Source of the DNA: Crocodylus rhombifer
Lineage: Eukaryota > Chordata > Crocodylia > Crocodylidae
Length of the DNA: 64,000 nucleotides
Assembly (NCBI GenBank): GCA_038503035.1
Contig: JAVSML010024243.1
Span: forward strand, 66,647-130,646
Direction of reading: 5' to 3'
Of the stretch, positions 45,901 to 57,817 are shown one piece after another. The position numbers were made by a program, and so were the translations under genes. The notes under the pieces were generated by a model. That model saw only the letters and a program-made list of their open reading frames with translations. It was not told the DNA's origin and searched no databases. The first letter of the stretch is position 1. Each line of letters starts with the position of its first letter.

Positions 45901-47252
45901 TTTTTTGGTTAGGACAAGTTTTGAATTAATTTTTGTGAAAGAATTCAAATATCATCAGGAACTTGAATTGTCACCTGCACAAAGATCAATTATCATCTGT
46001 TCTAATTGCTCATGTATCTTTATTTTGACTTAGCCGAAATAGCTTTTCTAGTTGTATATTCAAAAGTATTTAGATTACAGTTCTACTGCCTACTTGCATT
46101 TGTATTGAAAACAAGTTTTATCTGTGTTTGTTCCCACACATCCTACCTACCTAATGCAGTAATCTTTTCACCTTCTTCCTCTATCTCTTCCCATCCACTT
46201 AGGAACCACTTCTACTTCCATTCTTTTATAGTCAGAGGAACTAGATGTAATGCCAGATAAATATGTTTGAAGACATGCTGCAGTTCTTCCTTAGAAATTT
46301 TGCAAAGGGAAACATATATCTTGCCTACCTTTTATAAAGTATCTGTGAATTGAATGGAACATATGACTCAGCAGATCTCTATATTTTGTTTGGGCAGCTG
46401 GCCAGATATAAGAGTGGCTGGAGCTTTTTTATTCAATTTTAATGTAATGAACTGTTTGAGACGTGCCAAGAAAACTGCTTCTTAACATTTGCCTGAGGAA
46501 TCATGACCTCAGATATCTTAAACATGCTGATAACTTCTGGCCAACAGAATAAATGAATTCTCTCTGCAGATGAATTGCTGGAGGGAGGGCACAGCAATTC
46601 CAGTCCAGGACTGCTGTAGATGAACAAATTTAGCAAGTGAATTATTCAAAGTCCATTAGGACATCCAAGAAAAAACTTCATTAACTAATCTTTCCTCCCT
46701 GTGAGGGTTGTTTAAATTTGATCTGGATTTTAGCATTTCCAGAAAGGAATTCTAACAACTCTATTAAGGCATGTACACACAGACCTTTTTACACTAGTTA
46801 GAAAAAATAATAATGGCTGCTATAGGCAGAATTAATAAAAATGGCTTTTCTGAAGCTAAAAGGAATTTGTGTCAAACAAACTTGAATAGACATAGAAGAG
46901 CTGGAATCTCTTCCTTTGCCAGGTTCCCATATATTTACTTAGAAGCCTGGTCTGATTTTCACTGTTGTGGTGGTGCAGAGGCAAACCATGAATTTGCTTG
47001 GAGAGTTAACTTACATACTCTTGTAGAGGGATATTTTTCCAACGCATCTGTGAATACACCAGCAAATTTCTAGTTGCAGAAGCACTTGGAAATCCCACAC
47101 TTGGCAGAACATTCTTAATAGTACAAATGAGTGTCATAACACTTGACAAGTAAATAAAAGAAACATAATTATGAAATGAGAAGGACATGCCAATGGCTCA
47201 GTCAACCAGGCAACTTGATCTGTAAGTTATTGGGACTGTGTGGATGTTTTAC
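45901..47252. other. unique AT-rich DNA
   Basis: No gene or transposon recognised. Confidence 0.55.
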
Positions 47253-47445
47253 AGAATCATAGAAAATGAAGTTTGGAAGGGACCTCAGGAGGTCATCTAG
47301 TCCAAATCCCTGCTCAAAGAAAGACGGTCTCCAAATAGATCATCCCAGCCAAGGCTTTGTCTAAAAACCTTGAAGGATGATTCCACAACCTCTCTCAGTA
47401 ACCTGTTCCAGAGCTTTCTTACCCTCCTCATGAGAAAGAATGGTT
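47253..47445 (-). mobile_element. CR1 LINE, short 3' end
   Basis: Starts with ACAGAATCATAGAAAATGAA then TTTGGAAGGGACCTCAGGAG, a canonical minus-strand CR1 3' end. The text follows the 41957 copy closely ('catcccagccaaggctttgt'), so it is the same subfamily. Only the 3' UTR remains. Confidence 0.88.
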
Positions 47446-47600
47446 AGTTCAGATTGTTTGTTTTAATTACCTATGCACTATTCTTAGCTCACATTTTCTT
47501 CAGGAGATGATACATCTAAAATAAAGCTACTTTTAGAACTTTTTTGTTTAGGTTTTTTTGTTTGTTTGTTTTATTTTTAAAGTAGACTTCTGATGGCCAC

Positions 47601-48077
47601 TGGCCATGTCTACTCATGTACTTAACTCTGGAGTAAACTAACTAGCTGAGGAGTAAAGTGTCACTGTCTACATGTGTAATGCTATTAGGCTGCAATAAAC
47701 TAATGTTGCTGTAAGATATTAATGTCAAGGATAGTACTGTTTTACAGTGGGTAATTAGCTGTGATTAAATGCATGGTAAGATGCTGACTGTAGACATAAA
47801 TTGCATCCAGTGAGGCCAGCCAGCAGAGGGCTAGACTCATACCTGTTGCTAAGCCGCACAGCTCTCAACTTCCAGCACCCTCATGCCCCTGCCAGCCCCT
47901 CCACCACCCAGAGTTGGGGACTGACTCCTCTTATGCCCCTTGACCTGGCTCTTCCATTGATTAAATTGCTGCTGTCCAGGGCACATTTGTAGATGCTGTG
48001 CCCAGGAGTAGTTTACTCTAGCTCAAACTGCACCAGAGTGTATTGCTTTGAATAAACTGCATGTGTAGATGTACCCA
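47601..48077 (+). mobile_element. MITE family member, copy 2 of 3
   Basis: The left end TGGCCATGTCTACTCATGTA and the reverse complement of the right end (TGGGTACATCTACACATGCA) are inverted repeats. The interior shares 'ggagtaaagtgtcactgtct', 'ttaggctgcaataaacta', a GC-rich middle and 'gcacatttgtagatgctg' with the copies at 22642 and 61442. Confidence 0.72.
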
Positions 48078-49146
48078 TTAGAAAGAACACTGGTGGTTCA
48101 AGCTAATCATCAGTACTAACCAAGCTATCTACAAGTTGGGCATCTGCCCTAGGCAAGATGCAGTGAGAAGCATGAAGAGAGTCTAAATTTGTCTCTGATT
48201 GAGATTAAAATTTGAAAATTGAATGCCAAAGTGCAGAGATCTCAGAAAGTGGAAGTTGTTTCTTTAGTCATGAAAATATAGCACTCGATTAAGGGAGAAG
48301 TAAAGATTTGTGCATATAGTGACCAAGATGGAAAATAAGTCTACAATTCTGAACTATAAGATGGCTAGTGTCCTAGAAGTGTTGGAATCGGCAGTCTTGT
48401 TGATCTTTTTTCACAGATGGCACAGTGACATGGTTTGCTGAGATGAATTCTGAACATTGCTTTGCCCAGTTTGGACTTTGTAAGGATACTTTCTAGAATT
48501 TTGCATTCCCTCCTCTTATATCATGCTAGTATCTTCTATTGCCCTTTAAACTCGAAATCTAATTGGATGCATTACAACAATGATTGGCTTTTTTATGTGT
48601 ATGAAGAATTATTGACATTTTCAGCTTATATCCAGATGTTCTAAAGGAGGAAGATTTCTCTAGCTAAGAAAATTCTGTAATCTGGTTTATTTTTCTGTGT
48701 CAGTTTTTCTTTGTCAGGTTAAGTTGCTTGGAAAATGGAGGAATAGCTATTCTAGATGTTATAGTGATTTCTGCCATTGTATACTCCATTGGCAGAAAAG
48801 GAAGTGGCAACAACAGAATGTGGGTGGCTTCAAGGTTCGTTGCACTGGTGACCAGCAGCAGGTAGCATTGTTTAGATGAGGGAGATGCTATGTGGAAAGG
48901 TAATTTGGCTCTTGCTGCCAGATTTTAGTTCTGTGAGCTTTTGAGGAAATTAATGTTGCTTGCAGAGGCAAGAACTCAGATTATTGGAGCTTCTCCTAAA
49001 CTGACCTGTTCAGTTTGAAATTCTCTGAAAAGGAAGTTAATGTAATTGATTTTCATTGGGAAATATGCAGCCGATACTCTAGCAGTAGTGGCTGTTTTAG
49101 CAAAAGCCTTACCTGTAGAACCTATTATATATTAAGCATTTTATTG
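48078..49146. other. unique DNA
   Basis: No feature recognised. Confidence 0.55.
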
Positions 49147-49358
49147 CAGGGATGGGCAACCTTTTCTAGCTGTTGGCTGGAATGACCAACCCCAGATTGG
49201 AGCCAAGTGGGCATCTCCTAGGACCTGACTGCTGCTGTGGCTTGTCCCTGTGGTGACATGGGGAGAGCCAAATACCAACCCACAGCTAAATGCTGCCAAA
49301 CCCCCACATCCATGAGCCAGATGCAGTGGTTCCATAGTCTATAGGTTACCAATTCCTA
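49147..49358. mobile_element. hAT-Charlie-like MITE, 212 bp
   Basis: The left end CAGGGATGGGCAACCTTTTC and the reverse complement of the right end (TAGGAATTGGTAACCTATAG) are inverted repeats of the Charlie type. The 8-bp flanks do not match exactly, consistent with age. Confidence 0.65.
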
Positions 49359-50223
49359 CTTTAGGAACAGGACTGATGTTTAATTCTTGCTATATTTTGT
49401 AAAGGCTGTATAGAGAGCTGGCCTTTATTTACAAGGTATTGCTTAGTAGCTAATATCTTAGCTACTCTACAAGCATATTGGATTTTGAGAGCTATATATT
49501 AATACCAAGGTTACACTGACTTATACCAAAGTCTGAGGCTAGAAAATATATGAAGGCTTAGAAAATATATATTTAAATGTAAATGTAACTCATGGTTGGT
49601 GTTATCAGCATGGAAGGGACAGACTTAATATTAATAATAGTACATTTATGATTTCTAGAAAGCACAATAAAATTTCAAAGAGAAAAATATGTTGTGAAGA
49701 GAATTGTACTTGAATATTTGATAGTGTTTTATTTACAGAAACATAACCAGATTTAGAGCACTTTCCCTGTATTGAGCATTCTAAAAATAAAACACAAATG
49801 TCCTATGTACTCTGTATTGAACAACTCATTACTGAAGAAGGCCTCCGAGTGCAAGTGGCTCTGGTTGATTCAGATCAAATACAGTACAATATTCCTCTAT
49901 CTTTTCTTGCCTACAGTACAATTTGGCATAAATCTTCTTTAGATCCACTCTATTTTTTTTCATGATGGTTTACTTGGCATAGAAACAGAAACAAGTTTTA
50001 ATTGATTAACCTTATTTTTTTTTTCATGTATGTTTAAGTCATTCTTATTTCAGGCTATGCGCTGATGTAGTGGCCATTTTCTTTCTATTAGTTTTTTTAT
50101 GATACCTACCTTTGCTGCCTAACTTTCAGTGGGCATTAGAACAGTATCCTGCACCCTAACCATGCTCTATCTGGACTATTTATTCCCCTTTAGAAATTAA
50201 GAAACCCAGCCTTTCTCCCAGTA
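49359..50223. other. unique AT-rich DNA
   Basis: No feature recognised. Confidence 0.55.
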
Positions 50224-50690
50224 TGGCCACATCCAGACAAGCGTGGATATGTGGTATGTGGCACCACAGACCTGACTTCAGTGCCACTCATCGCTTATGC
50301 AGGCATTTCCTGCACTGCTGCCTTGCAGCATGGGAGGTTTTTTGACACTGGGAGATCCTTAAAAACGTGGGGTGTTGCACATGGCAGCAGCACATGCCAC
50401 CCAAAACTGGAGCCTGGCCTGCAGGAGCCTGCTAGCTCCCTGAGGCCCTCAAGACCCCAGATAAGGCTGCTGGCCCAAGCCTTCCCTACCCCACCCGGGG
50501 TAATCTGCCATGCACCAGAGGGCACATGGCCCAGGCATTCCCCAGGGACAAGCAGCAATGGCACAAGGTGTACCACCACTTCTTGTCCCTGAGGAAACAA
50601 ATGCCTGTGCTCACATGGTTGCAGCATATATGGTTTAGCTTGTTTATCCCAGCCAGAGCAGCAGCTGTTCTCGGCTTTCATATGTGCATG
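50224..50690. mobile_element. relative of the 28366 element
   Basis: Shares ordered words with 28366-28823, including 'ctggcccaagccttcccta', 'acccggggtaatctgccatg', 'gcaatggcacaaggtg' and 'tgtccctgaggaaacaaatg' in diverged form. The terminal repeats are not well preserved. The 113- and 134-residue frames on opposite strands are not recognised. Confidence 0.45.
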
Positions 50691-50854
50691 ACCATTCACT
50701 TTTTATCCTGACTATTAGAGTAGCTAGTAACTGAGGTTCTCTCTCTGTCTGTTACCCTAATACTCCACTTAATGGGCAGCTCCAGACTAGTATAAGTGAT
50801 CAGAAGCCAATCTATATCCATAACAGAATACAATTTCAGCATACATAGACTGAT

Positions 50855-51697
50855 TTAAAAATGGTGGAACTCAGCCTTAAGATTTGCACCTTCCCCTCCC
50901 AACCCACCACCAAAGTACTCTAGTGTGGATGCTTTGCCCCAAAGTTTTGTGTCATCGGCGAACTTGGCCAGTCCGCTCCTGACTCCAATGTCCATATCAT
51001 TAATGAAGATTTTGAACAAAACAGGACAGAGCCTTGGGGGACCCCACTGGTTAACAGGACACCACGATGAATGACTTCCATCAATTACTACCCTCTGGGT
51101 CTGACCACAGAGCCAGTTTTCCAGCCAGCAGATTGTGGTGGACCCAAGTCCACAACTGGCCAGTTTCGCCAAGAGGTGATCATGGGATACCAGATCAAAG
51201 GCACTTTTGAAGTCAAGATATATGACATCAATCTCCTCTCTCTTGTCCAGGTGATATGTTACCTGGTTGTAGAAGGAAATGAGATTGGTCAAGCAAGACC
51301 TACCCGCAACAAACCCGTGCTGGCTATCCCTTAGGATGTTGGCATCAGCCAGTCCATTAAGGATGGCCTCTTTAATAAACTTTTCTAAGTTCTTCCCTGG
51401 GATAGAAGTCAGGCTGATGGGCCTATAATTAGCTGGATCCACGTTCCTTCCTTTCTTGAAGATAGGTACCACATTGGCCTTCTTCCAGTCTTCGGACACT
51501 ACACCACAGTGCCAGGAGTTTTCAAAGATCCGTGCCAGGGGCTGGGCTATGATGCTCACCAGCTCCTTGAATGCCCTGCATTGTAGATTGTTAGGGCCGA
51601 CTGACTTGAAGGTATCCACTTTCTTAAGGTGTTCCTTCATGAGGTCCACATTAATGGAGGGCAGGGGATCTCCCTCACCCAGACCTCCCTGTCTCAT
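50855..51697 (-). pseudogene. CR1 ORF2 reverse transcriptase
   Basis: A 280-residue open frame holding most of the CR1 reverse transcriptase. In order: 'SVGPNNLQCRAFKEL' (residues 32-46), 'WKKANVVPIFKKG' (71-83), 'NYRPISLTSIPGK' (90-102), 'DSQHGFVAGRSCLTNL' (124-139), block A 'YLDFKSAFDLV' with catalytic Asp at 162, 'WLENWLCGQTQRVV' (191-204), then a damaged GVPQG block ('NQWGPPRLCP'), 'IFINDMD' (230-236) and 'KFADDTKL' with the catalytic Asp pair at 248-249. After about residue 259 the match ends and the tail is unrelated. The enzyme copies LINE RNA into DNA at the target site. Catalytic Asps are intact, but the damaged block and missing thumb make this copy inactive. Confidence 0.93.
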
Positions 51698-52025
51698 AGT
51701 GGGTATGGGTATCCCATGAGAATGATGAAAGACCGACGCAAAGTACCCATTTAATAGGTTGGCTTTTTCCTGGGCGTCAGTTGTCAGTTGTCCATTTGGT
51801 TCAGCAGGGGTCTAATGTTGCCCTTGCTCTTCCTCTGGCTCCCCACATATATGAAAAAGGACTTTTTATTGTCCTTGATGCTCGAAGCTAGTTGAAGTTC
51901 AGTTGCAGCCTTGGCTTTCCTGGTTTACTCCCTGCAGGACCGTACCAGTGCAGAATAATCCTCCTTGGAGGTGAATCCCATGCTCCATCCTTTGTAGGCC
52001 TTTCTTTTTAGCCTCAGGTGGTCTG

Positions 52026-52763
52026 CTAGGTCTCTGGATAGCCAGGGGGCTGCTGTGCCCTCTTGCTGTCTTTCCTCTGAGATGGAATAGAATTAGCTTG
52101 TGCATTGAGGATCGCTCCCTTGAGGAGCAACCACTCTTCTTGAACTCCCCTCTCCCTGGGGTCATGGTCCCTTAGGGCCTCACTGACAAGCCTCTTGAGC
52201 TTGTCAAAGTTGGCTTTCCTGAAGTCAAGGACTTCTGTGTTGCTGACTAACTTGCCAGCTTTACAGCAGATGATGAAGATGATCAGCTCAGGGTTGCTGT
52301 CGCTCAGCTTCTCATCCATCACTAGGTCGCCGACTAAGTCAACCCCCGTAGCCAGTACCAAGTCAAGCAGCGCTTTGCCTCTCATTGGCCCATAGACTTC
52401 TTGAGTCAGGTAGAGGTCATCCATGCACGATAGGAAGCTTTGCAATGGTCCAGATTTTGCTGAGTGATCCTTCTACAAGATGTCTGGGTGATTGAAGTCA
52501 CCCATGACAACCATGGTCCTGGAGCATGAGGCCTCAGCCATTTCCCATGTGAACTCCTGGTCAAGCTCAGGACTTTGGGTGGGTGGTCTGTAGTAGAATC
52601 CCACTGTTGTGTCCCCTGTGTTGTGTTCTCCATGGATTTTAACCCAGAGGGTCTCCAGTAGTCCACCCTGGTTGCCAATATCAGGTTGCAGGGACGCGTA
52701 GCTTTCCTTAACATAGAGAGCTACACCTCTGCCCCTTTTATCTACATGATCCCTCCTGTACAT
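52026..52763 (-). pseudogene. CR1 ORF2 AP-endonuclease domain, frameshifted
   Basis: Split over frames 52473-52763 and 52026-52445. The first has 'DHVDKRGRGVALYVKESYAS' (residues 5-24), 'LETLWVKIHG' (36-45), 'VGFYYRPPTQ' (55-64) and 'MVVMGDFNHPDI' (84-95), whose Asp and Asn belong to the apurinic-endonuclease active site. The second has 'GKALLDLVLATG' and 'SDSNPELIIF', where active copies read SDH.L(I/V).F; the catalytic histidine appears lost through a small insertion. The domain nicks target DNA to prime reverse transcription. The frameshift near 52450-52480 separates the halves. A linker with heavy decay leads to the reverse transcriptase. Confidence 0.88.
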
Positions 52764-53048
52764 CTATATCTATGGCCCAGTCATGGGTGGAGTTTCACTA
52801 GGTCTCTGTTATCCCTATGACATCATAATTATTTGTGTTGAGCAGGAGGACAAGCTTCTGCTTATTTCCCAAGCTCCTGGCATTTGTGTACAGGCAGACA
52901 AATGTCCCCTTGGGGGCTCTTGCCTTGCCAACAGATTGTACCAGGGCTGGGGCAGGGGTGGGCTCCCTTAATTGCCTTAGCCTGCTGGCTTTGCAAGGGT
53001 TGCTCAGCGGGCCAGCAGTGGCAGTAGTCCCTCCATCCCCCAGCGGGC

Positions 53049-53471
53049 TTAGTTTAAAGCCCGGTGGAGCAGGTCAGCCAGTCTGGCTGAAAAGAGCCTC
53101 CTCCCCAGGGGAGAGAGGTGGAAGCCATCTCTTCCCAGCAGCTTGCTGCCTCTCTCACCAAAGAGCAGGCTGTGGTCATGGAAACCAAAGCCTTCCCTAT
53201 GACACCAGTGCTGCAATCTTTGGTTAACTATGTGGATCCTCCTCTCCCTCAGCCCATACCCCAAGACTGGGAGGATCGAAGAGAACACCACCTGTGCCCC
53301 CAGACCCTTTAGCCATGCTCCCAAATTCCTGTAGCACCTCATGACCCAGCTGGGAGTGCTCCGAGCCATGTCATTGATGCCCACATGAATAAGGAGTATG
53401 GGATAGTGGTCTGTGGGCTGGAGGAGCTTAGGGATCCACCTTGGGTTTTCTGTCTCTAACCACCTGGGCAT
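53049..53471 (-). pseudogene. CR1 ORF1 esterase domain
   Basis: A 140-residue frame matching the C-terminal SGNH/GDSL-type esterase domain that CR1-group LINEs carry in ORF1. 'ILLIHVGINDMARS' (residues 25-38) is the block with the conserved Asn. 'LKGLGAQVVFSSILPVLGYG' (54-73) and 'VNQRLQHWCHREGFGFHDH' (82-100) follow. 'LLGRDGFHLSPLGRRLFSAR' (111-130) carries the Asp-x-x-His pair of the catalytic triad. The frame ends at a natural stop. The first block with the catalytic serine (GDS) should lie upstream but is missing because the element is 5' truncated at about 53475. Its biochemical role in transposition is not settled in the family. Confidence 0.9.
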
Positions 53472-53656
53472 CTTATAATGTTAAGGGAGAAAATGCGTAA
53501 GTTAAGACTGACTGATTTTGTGATCTGGAGAGACCATGAAGCTGAGACCACACAAAGATGCATCTGATCCCACTTTTTTGTCACACATGGAACCTAAATT
53601 CCCCAAATGTCTTCTATGGGACTGGAAAAGGGAAGAGTGATTACAACTGCCCAGAG

Positions 53657-53933
53657 CAGTGTTTCATCAACCTTATTAGATTCAAGGCACCCCTCATTTG
53701 ATTCAAGACATCCCTCCATAAATTTGAACTGAACAGCACCTTATTTCAAAAGTTAATTAATTTATTACAATGCTTACCTCCTTGAAGAATGCTTACCTCC
53801 AGCAGCCAGGCACAGGTGGATCTGAGCCTGTACTTATCCCATCACACTTGCTTATCTCCTCATACTTTGTGGTGCCCCTCAAAAGATCTCATGGCACTCC
53901 AGGGTTGTGAAGCAACCTGGGGAAGAATCACTG
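53657..53933. mobile_element. hAT-type MITE, 277 bp
   Basis: The left end CAGTGTTTCATCAACCTTAT and the reverse complement of the right end (CAGTGATTCTTCCCCAGGTT) follow the common hAT pattern CAGTGGTTCTCAACC. The 8-bp flanks GCCCAGAG and GCCTAAAG agree at six positions, a plausible decayed target duplication. Confidence 0.7.
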
Positions 53934-56883
53934 GCCTAAAGAAAGATAGTTTCATTTTAAAGTTTTGAAACCTATTTTGTTGCTCTTTGGATCATTTATA
54001 AAAAGCAATGTTTTGATTTTTTTTTTTTTTTTGCAACCACAACAGAGTGTGTATAAGAGAGAACAGACTTTTTTCCAGTTTCAATCACCCCAAATCAAAG
54101 CAGGAACCTGGACTCGAATCTCCTACCAAAACATGAAGACATAGAATATGTTTTCTTTTTTGTCTCCTACTAACCTTTCAGGAACAATTTGTCAAAAATT
54201 GTATATCTCTATACTTTTGGTTTCAGCAAAGCAGCATATTTTAAAATGTCACTTCAGTGAACATGTTTGACCAGTTTTAAACATGCTGCTATAGAGATGG
54301 CACTTCTTTCTTCCAAGCCCTGAGATTGAGTGCTCACTCCTCTGTGTAAATATGTAAAGATTACTAAATGGCCTATACTCAATGGAAATGTTGATATAAT
54401 ATATGGTTATAGATCTTTAGTTCTGTCAGTGAATAATAAATAAGCCACATTATGATGTTATGGTGATCAAAAATAAATGCTAAACTGACTAACAGATATC
54501 TGGCCCTCTTATCTAAAACATGCTCTTGTTACTTGGTTTTCCATGCTTTAAGCATTTGTCTATGTGTTTGATCTTTAATTCTACACTGAAGACTTTAACA
54601 AGAGAAAGTAGATTTTGGTACTATTTAAATGTTAAGAATAGAGATAGGTTGGTTGTTTCCTATCAGCCCTCATTATCCTGTTTTATATATCTCAACCTTG
54701 TTTCCTTAAATCCTGCAAAGTAACAATGCCCCATGAAACTGCTAGTGAGAGAAATTACCTGCGGGCAATTTTATTTTGTGCTTAAGCTTTATTTTGTCAT
54801 TTATTTCTATTAACAATCATTAAGCAATTTAATAATTATAGGCCTCATTAACATTTTAATGAGACTAGTGGCTATTGCTAAGTGTAATTAAATTAATTTT
54901 ACTATATGATATTTTGAAGCTGTGATTAAATTAAGTTTTACTATGCTTTGAAGAATAAATCTATAGAGATCACTGTTCAGCAATCTTCTTGTTAACTAAT
55001 GAGGCATCTGTAAAATAGGCATACCTAGAAAAAAAAGGGGGGGATCCCCTACTGAGGTTAATCACAAAAGAAGAAAAATCAAATGTTCTTGCTGTTAACC
55101 AGCTCCAGGGTTACCAATATATTCTTAGTGATAGCAGTAGGTCTATGTAACACCATCCATTGTGAGTACCTTTGTGTAATCTGTTTTTAAATTTTAGAAA
55201 TGGTACCTAGATGTTGTGGTGATTAGTATTTTATAAATCAAGGGCAGACTCCTATAGTGCTTAGTTAGACAAAAATCTCGTTGCGTTCAAATGGAATTTC
55301 ACCATAGTAAGAACAGCAGGGCATAGTACTATATAAAACACTAAATGTTCATATTACAGTGTTATAGTGGTAAATTGGGATACTGTAGGGAAAGGGGAGA
55401 GATGAAAAGAGAAAGAGAGGAAATTGGGTAGTACTGCGCCAGTTGCTGTATATAGCTTATTGAGATAGAGAACCTCCATGATGTGAAAATCTATGCAAAG
55501 TTTAGAACAGGGTGGTACATAATGGGTGAGTTGGAAATAGCTAAAAGGTAATTGTTTTGTCTTGTACATGCAGTGAAAACCTTCTTCAGAAAGTTGGTCA
55601 TTGATCCTAGTCTTTGGGAGATCAGTTCAGACATCTTCTTAGTCTGACAGTTGGTAATCCTGTTGAATTTTTATGTGATTAGTAGAAGAAATTCTTGTTC
55701 TTCCTTTTTAAACCTTTTTTAAGGTATTCCTGGGATATTGTTTGTTGAATGTCCTTCAATCTGTATTGGATTACTCAATAAACAGGCATCCATTTGCTTT
55801 TTCTAGAATCAGGTGATGACAACATCTATGATTAATGTTGCCTAACACTTCCTATTTTATGACCCTTGTGAGTTGGTTGCAACATTGTAACCATTTGGGT
55901 GAGAAATTTTCCATAACAAGTATCTGATTCAGGCTGAATATTTTTTGAGAAAGTTTCAAAGAAAAAAGTTCCCTCTGTTCTAGAAACAAAATTTAGAGAA
56001 AGATGCCTTGTTTTCTTATATTAAATATTCTTACATTTTTTCATAAATCTGAAACCTTTGCTGGTCCCTGGCCAGCGATACAGAGCACATAACATAGGAA
56101 CACGAGACTTTGCTGTTGCTGTTGACCTCAGTTTTATTTTGGCCACAAGCAATGTGGGGAATTTAATGAGTATTATGTTGCCTGAAAGCCATTGTCTATG
56201 GATCACTGCTCAAACACCCTACTTTAAAATTTGTAGTGGGTACAACTGCGTGAGGGATGTTTCTTTTGCCTTCCCTTATCACACATTCACTTGTAAAAGT
56301 CACAAATCTTTTGAATGCAGTGACCTATTAAAGTTAGTACAGGTTAGAAGATAATAATTGCCTGATAGAAAGCAACTTTGCAACACCATGAGGGCACTAA
56401 GCACATCCTAAACTGCTCGAACATGTCTGTTAATATTTTAACTGCCCTAGAAAGTGTTAAATTGAACATGTGGTACCGCCATACAAATTCACCTAAATTA
56501 GGTTGTTCTAAATTTAAAACTCTCAGTGCTTGCACATTTGCTCTTTGTTAGTTTGTTCTGTAATCCTCCTAAGATTCCATCTTTACAGAGAATGCTTCAG
56601 TCCCTTGCAACTCCTACATATCAAACAGACTGCACATGTGCCATTCCCACACACAACAAACAAAAAAGTTTTAAAGGGTTTCAGAGCTTACTAGGAATTT
56701 GCATTTGTTCTTTTGTGGATATGTCCACCCAACACAATGCCTCTGGATAGAATGCTAAACAATATGGTTGTACTGCTTCTAGTACATGAGCTAACATTGT
56801 AGGTTCCCTCTGTGTCACATTTTTCCCTTCTCTCACTAGTGGACAGACAACATAGTAAAGGAGGAACCAGAAAAGGGTTAGGA
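53934..56883. other. unique AT-rich DNA
   Basis: No gene recognised. 54760-54960 is rich in TAATTA-type words and could be a conserved homeodomain-bound element, but this is speculation from composition. A long T run lies at 54018-54034. Confidence 0.5.
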
Positions 56884-57817
56884 CAGGGATGAGCAAAATA
56901 CAACATGCAGGCCAGACCTGGCCTATGGAGGGACCTTGTTCTACCTATGGCAGGTCCCTTAGTCCCACCTGGCTCAGGCACTATCTGGCCTATGGTGTAT
57001 TGTGCTACTCCTGGGCATACAGTGGGGCTGGGACAGCTCCGTGGCTGGTCTGCATTTCTAGGCAGTCCAAGTGGTGGTGATTCCCTTCAGCTGCTGCCAC
57101 CACACTTCCCAGGCCCATGGTACTGGCAGGGACCTGCTCACAAAGCCCTGGCATGACCTCAGCCTGCCCCACGCCTGTTCTGAATCTGCCTCAGCCGGAG
57201 TGGACTGGACCCAGGTGCTTTGCCCTGACCCCAGCCCTCCCTGCACTTGCTCTGGACTGCCCACGCATGATGAGTGGTGATGGTCAGGCAGAAGCTGCTG
57301 CTGGGTGAAAAGAAAAAGCAGTCATCTCCACCTCACTGCCGCTGAGTCCTCCAGCTGCCCAGAGCCCAAGCTCGGGCATTCTTGTGGCTCCTCTCTGCAG
57401 CCAACACTGCTGCTTCTAGGCCACCCAGTTGGGCAGTCATGGCAGGAGCCTTTGGGTTTCTGCAGCAAGAAGAGCTTGGGAATGGCAAGAGGAAGGTGGC
57501 TGCTTTTGCCCACACCCAGCAGAAGCTTCTTCCCATCCACCGCCACTACTGCTGCTGCTCATCATGAGCAGGATGGTCTGCAGGAGGTGTAGGTCCAGGG
57601 TTGGGGCTGCACACTTAGGTCCTGGCTGGTTTGGAGCTGGATTGCTCCAGCCAGGGCGAGTCTGGAACAGGTGTGGGGCAGTCCAAGGCTGAGTCTGGGG
57701 CTGTATGCTCTGGGTACTGGTGGTGGTGGTGGTGGAGGGGGAGGTGCTGACCAGCCCTTGACAATTCCCCAGAGCTGCCTATGTAGTCCACAGGCCCAAA
57801 TAATTTCCCAGCCCTTG
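56884..57817. mobile_element. hAT-like nonautonomous element, about 930 bp
   Basis: The left end CAGGGATGAGCAAAATACAA and the reverse complement of the right end (CAAGGGCTGGGAAATTATTT) are imperfect inverted repeats. Next to them both sides carry 'gcaggcc'/'gggcctg' type words. Flanks (GGTTAGGA, GTTAAGGA) are similar but not identical. The GC-rich interior has many overlapping frames without a transposase domain. Confidence 0.5.
57718..57735 (+). repeat. (TGG)n microsatellite
   Basis: Six TGG units inside the hAT-like element. Confidence 0.9.

Larger units (their letters stand above)
50855..53475 (-). mobile_element. large CR1 LINE copy lacking its 3' end
   Basis: The most complete LINE in the window. 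On the minus strand it runs ORF1 esterase (53471 to 53049), endonuclease (52763 to about 52026), linker and reverse transcriptase (51697 to about 50910). The 5' side is truncated inside ORF1 at about 53475. Unusually, similarity also stops after the FADD block, at about 50910: the rest of ORF2 and the CR1 3' terminus are missing. Because LINEs copy from the 3' end, later deletion or rearrangement must have removed it. Frames are broken at several points. Confidence 0.92.
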
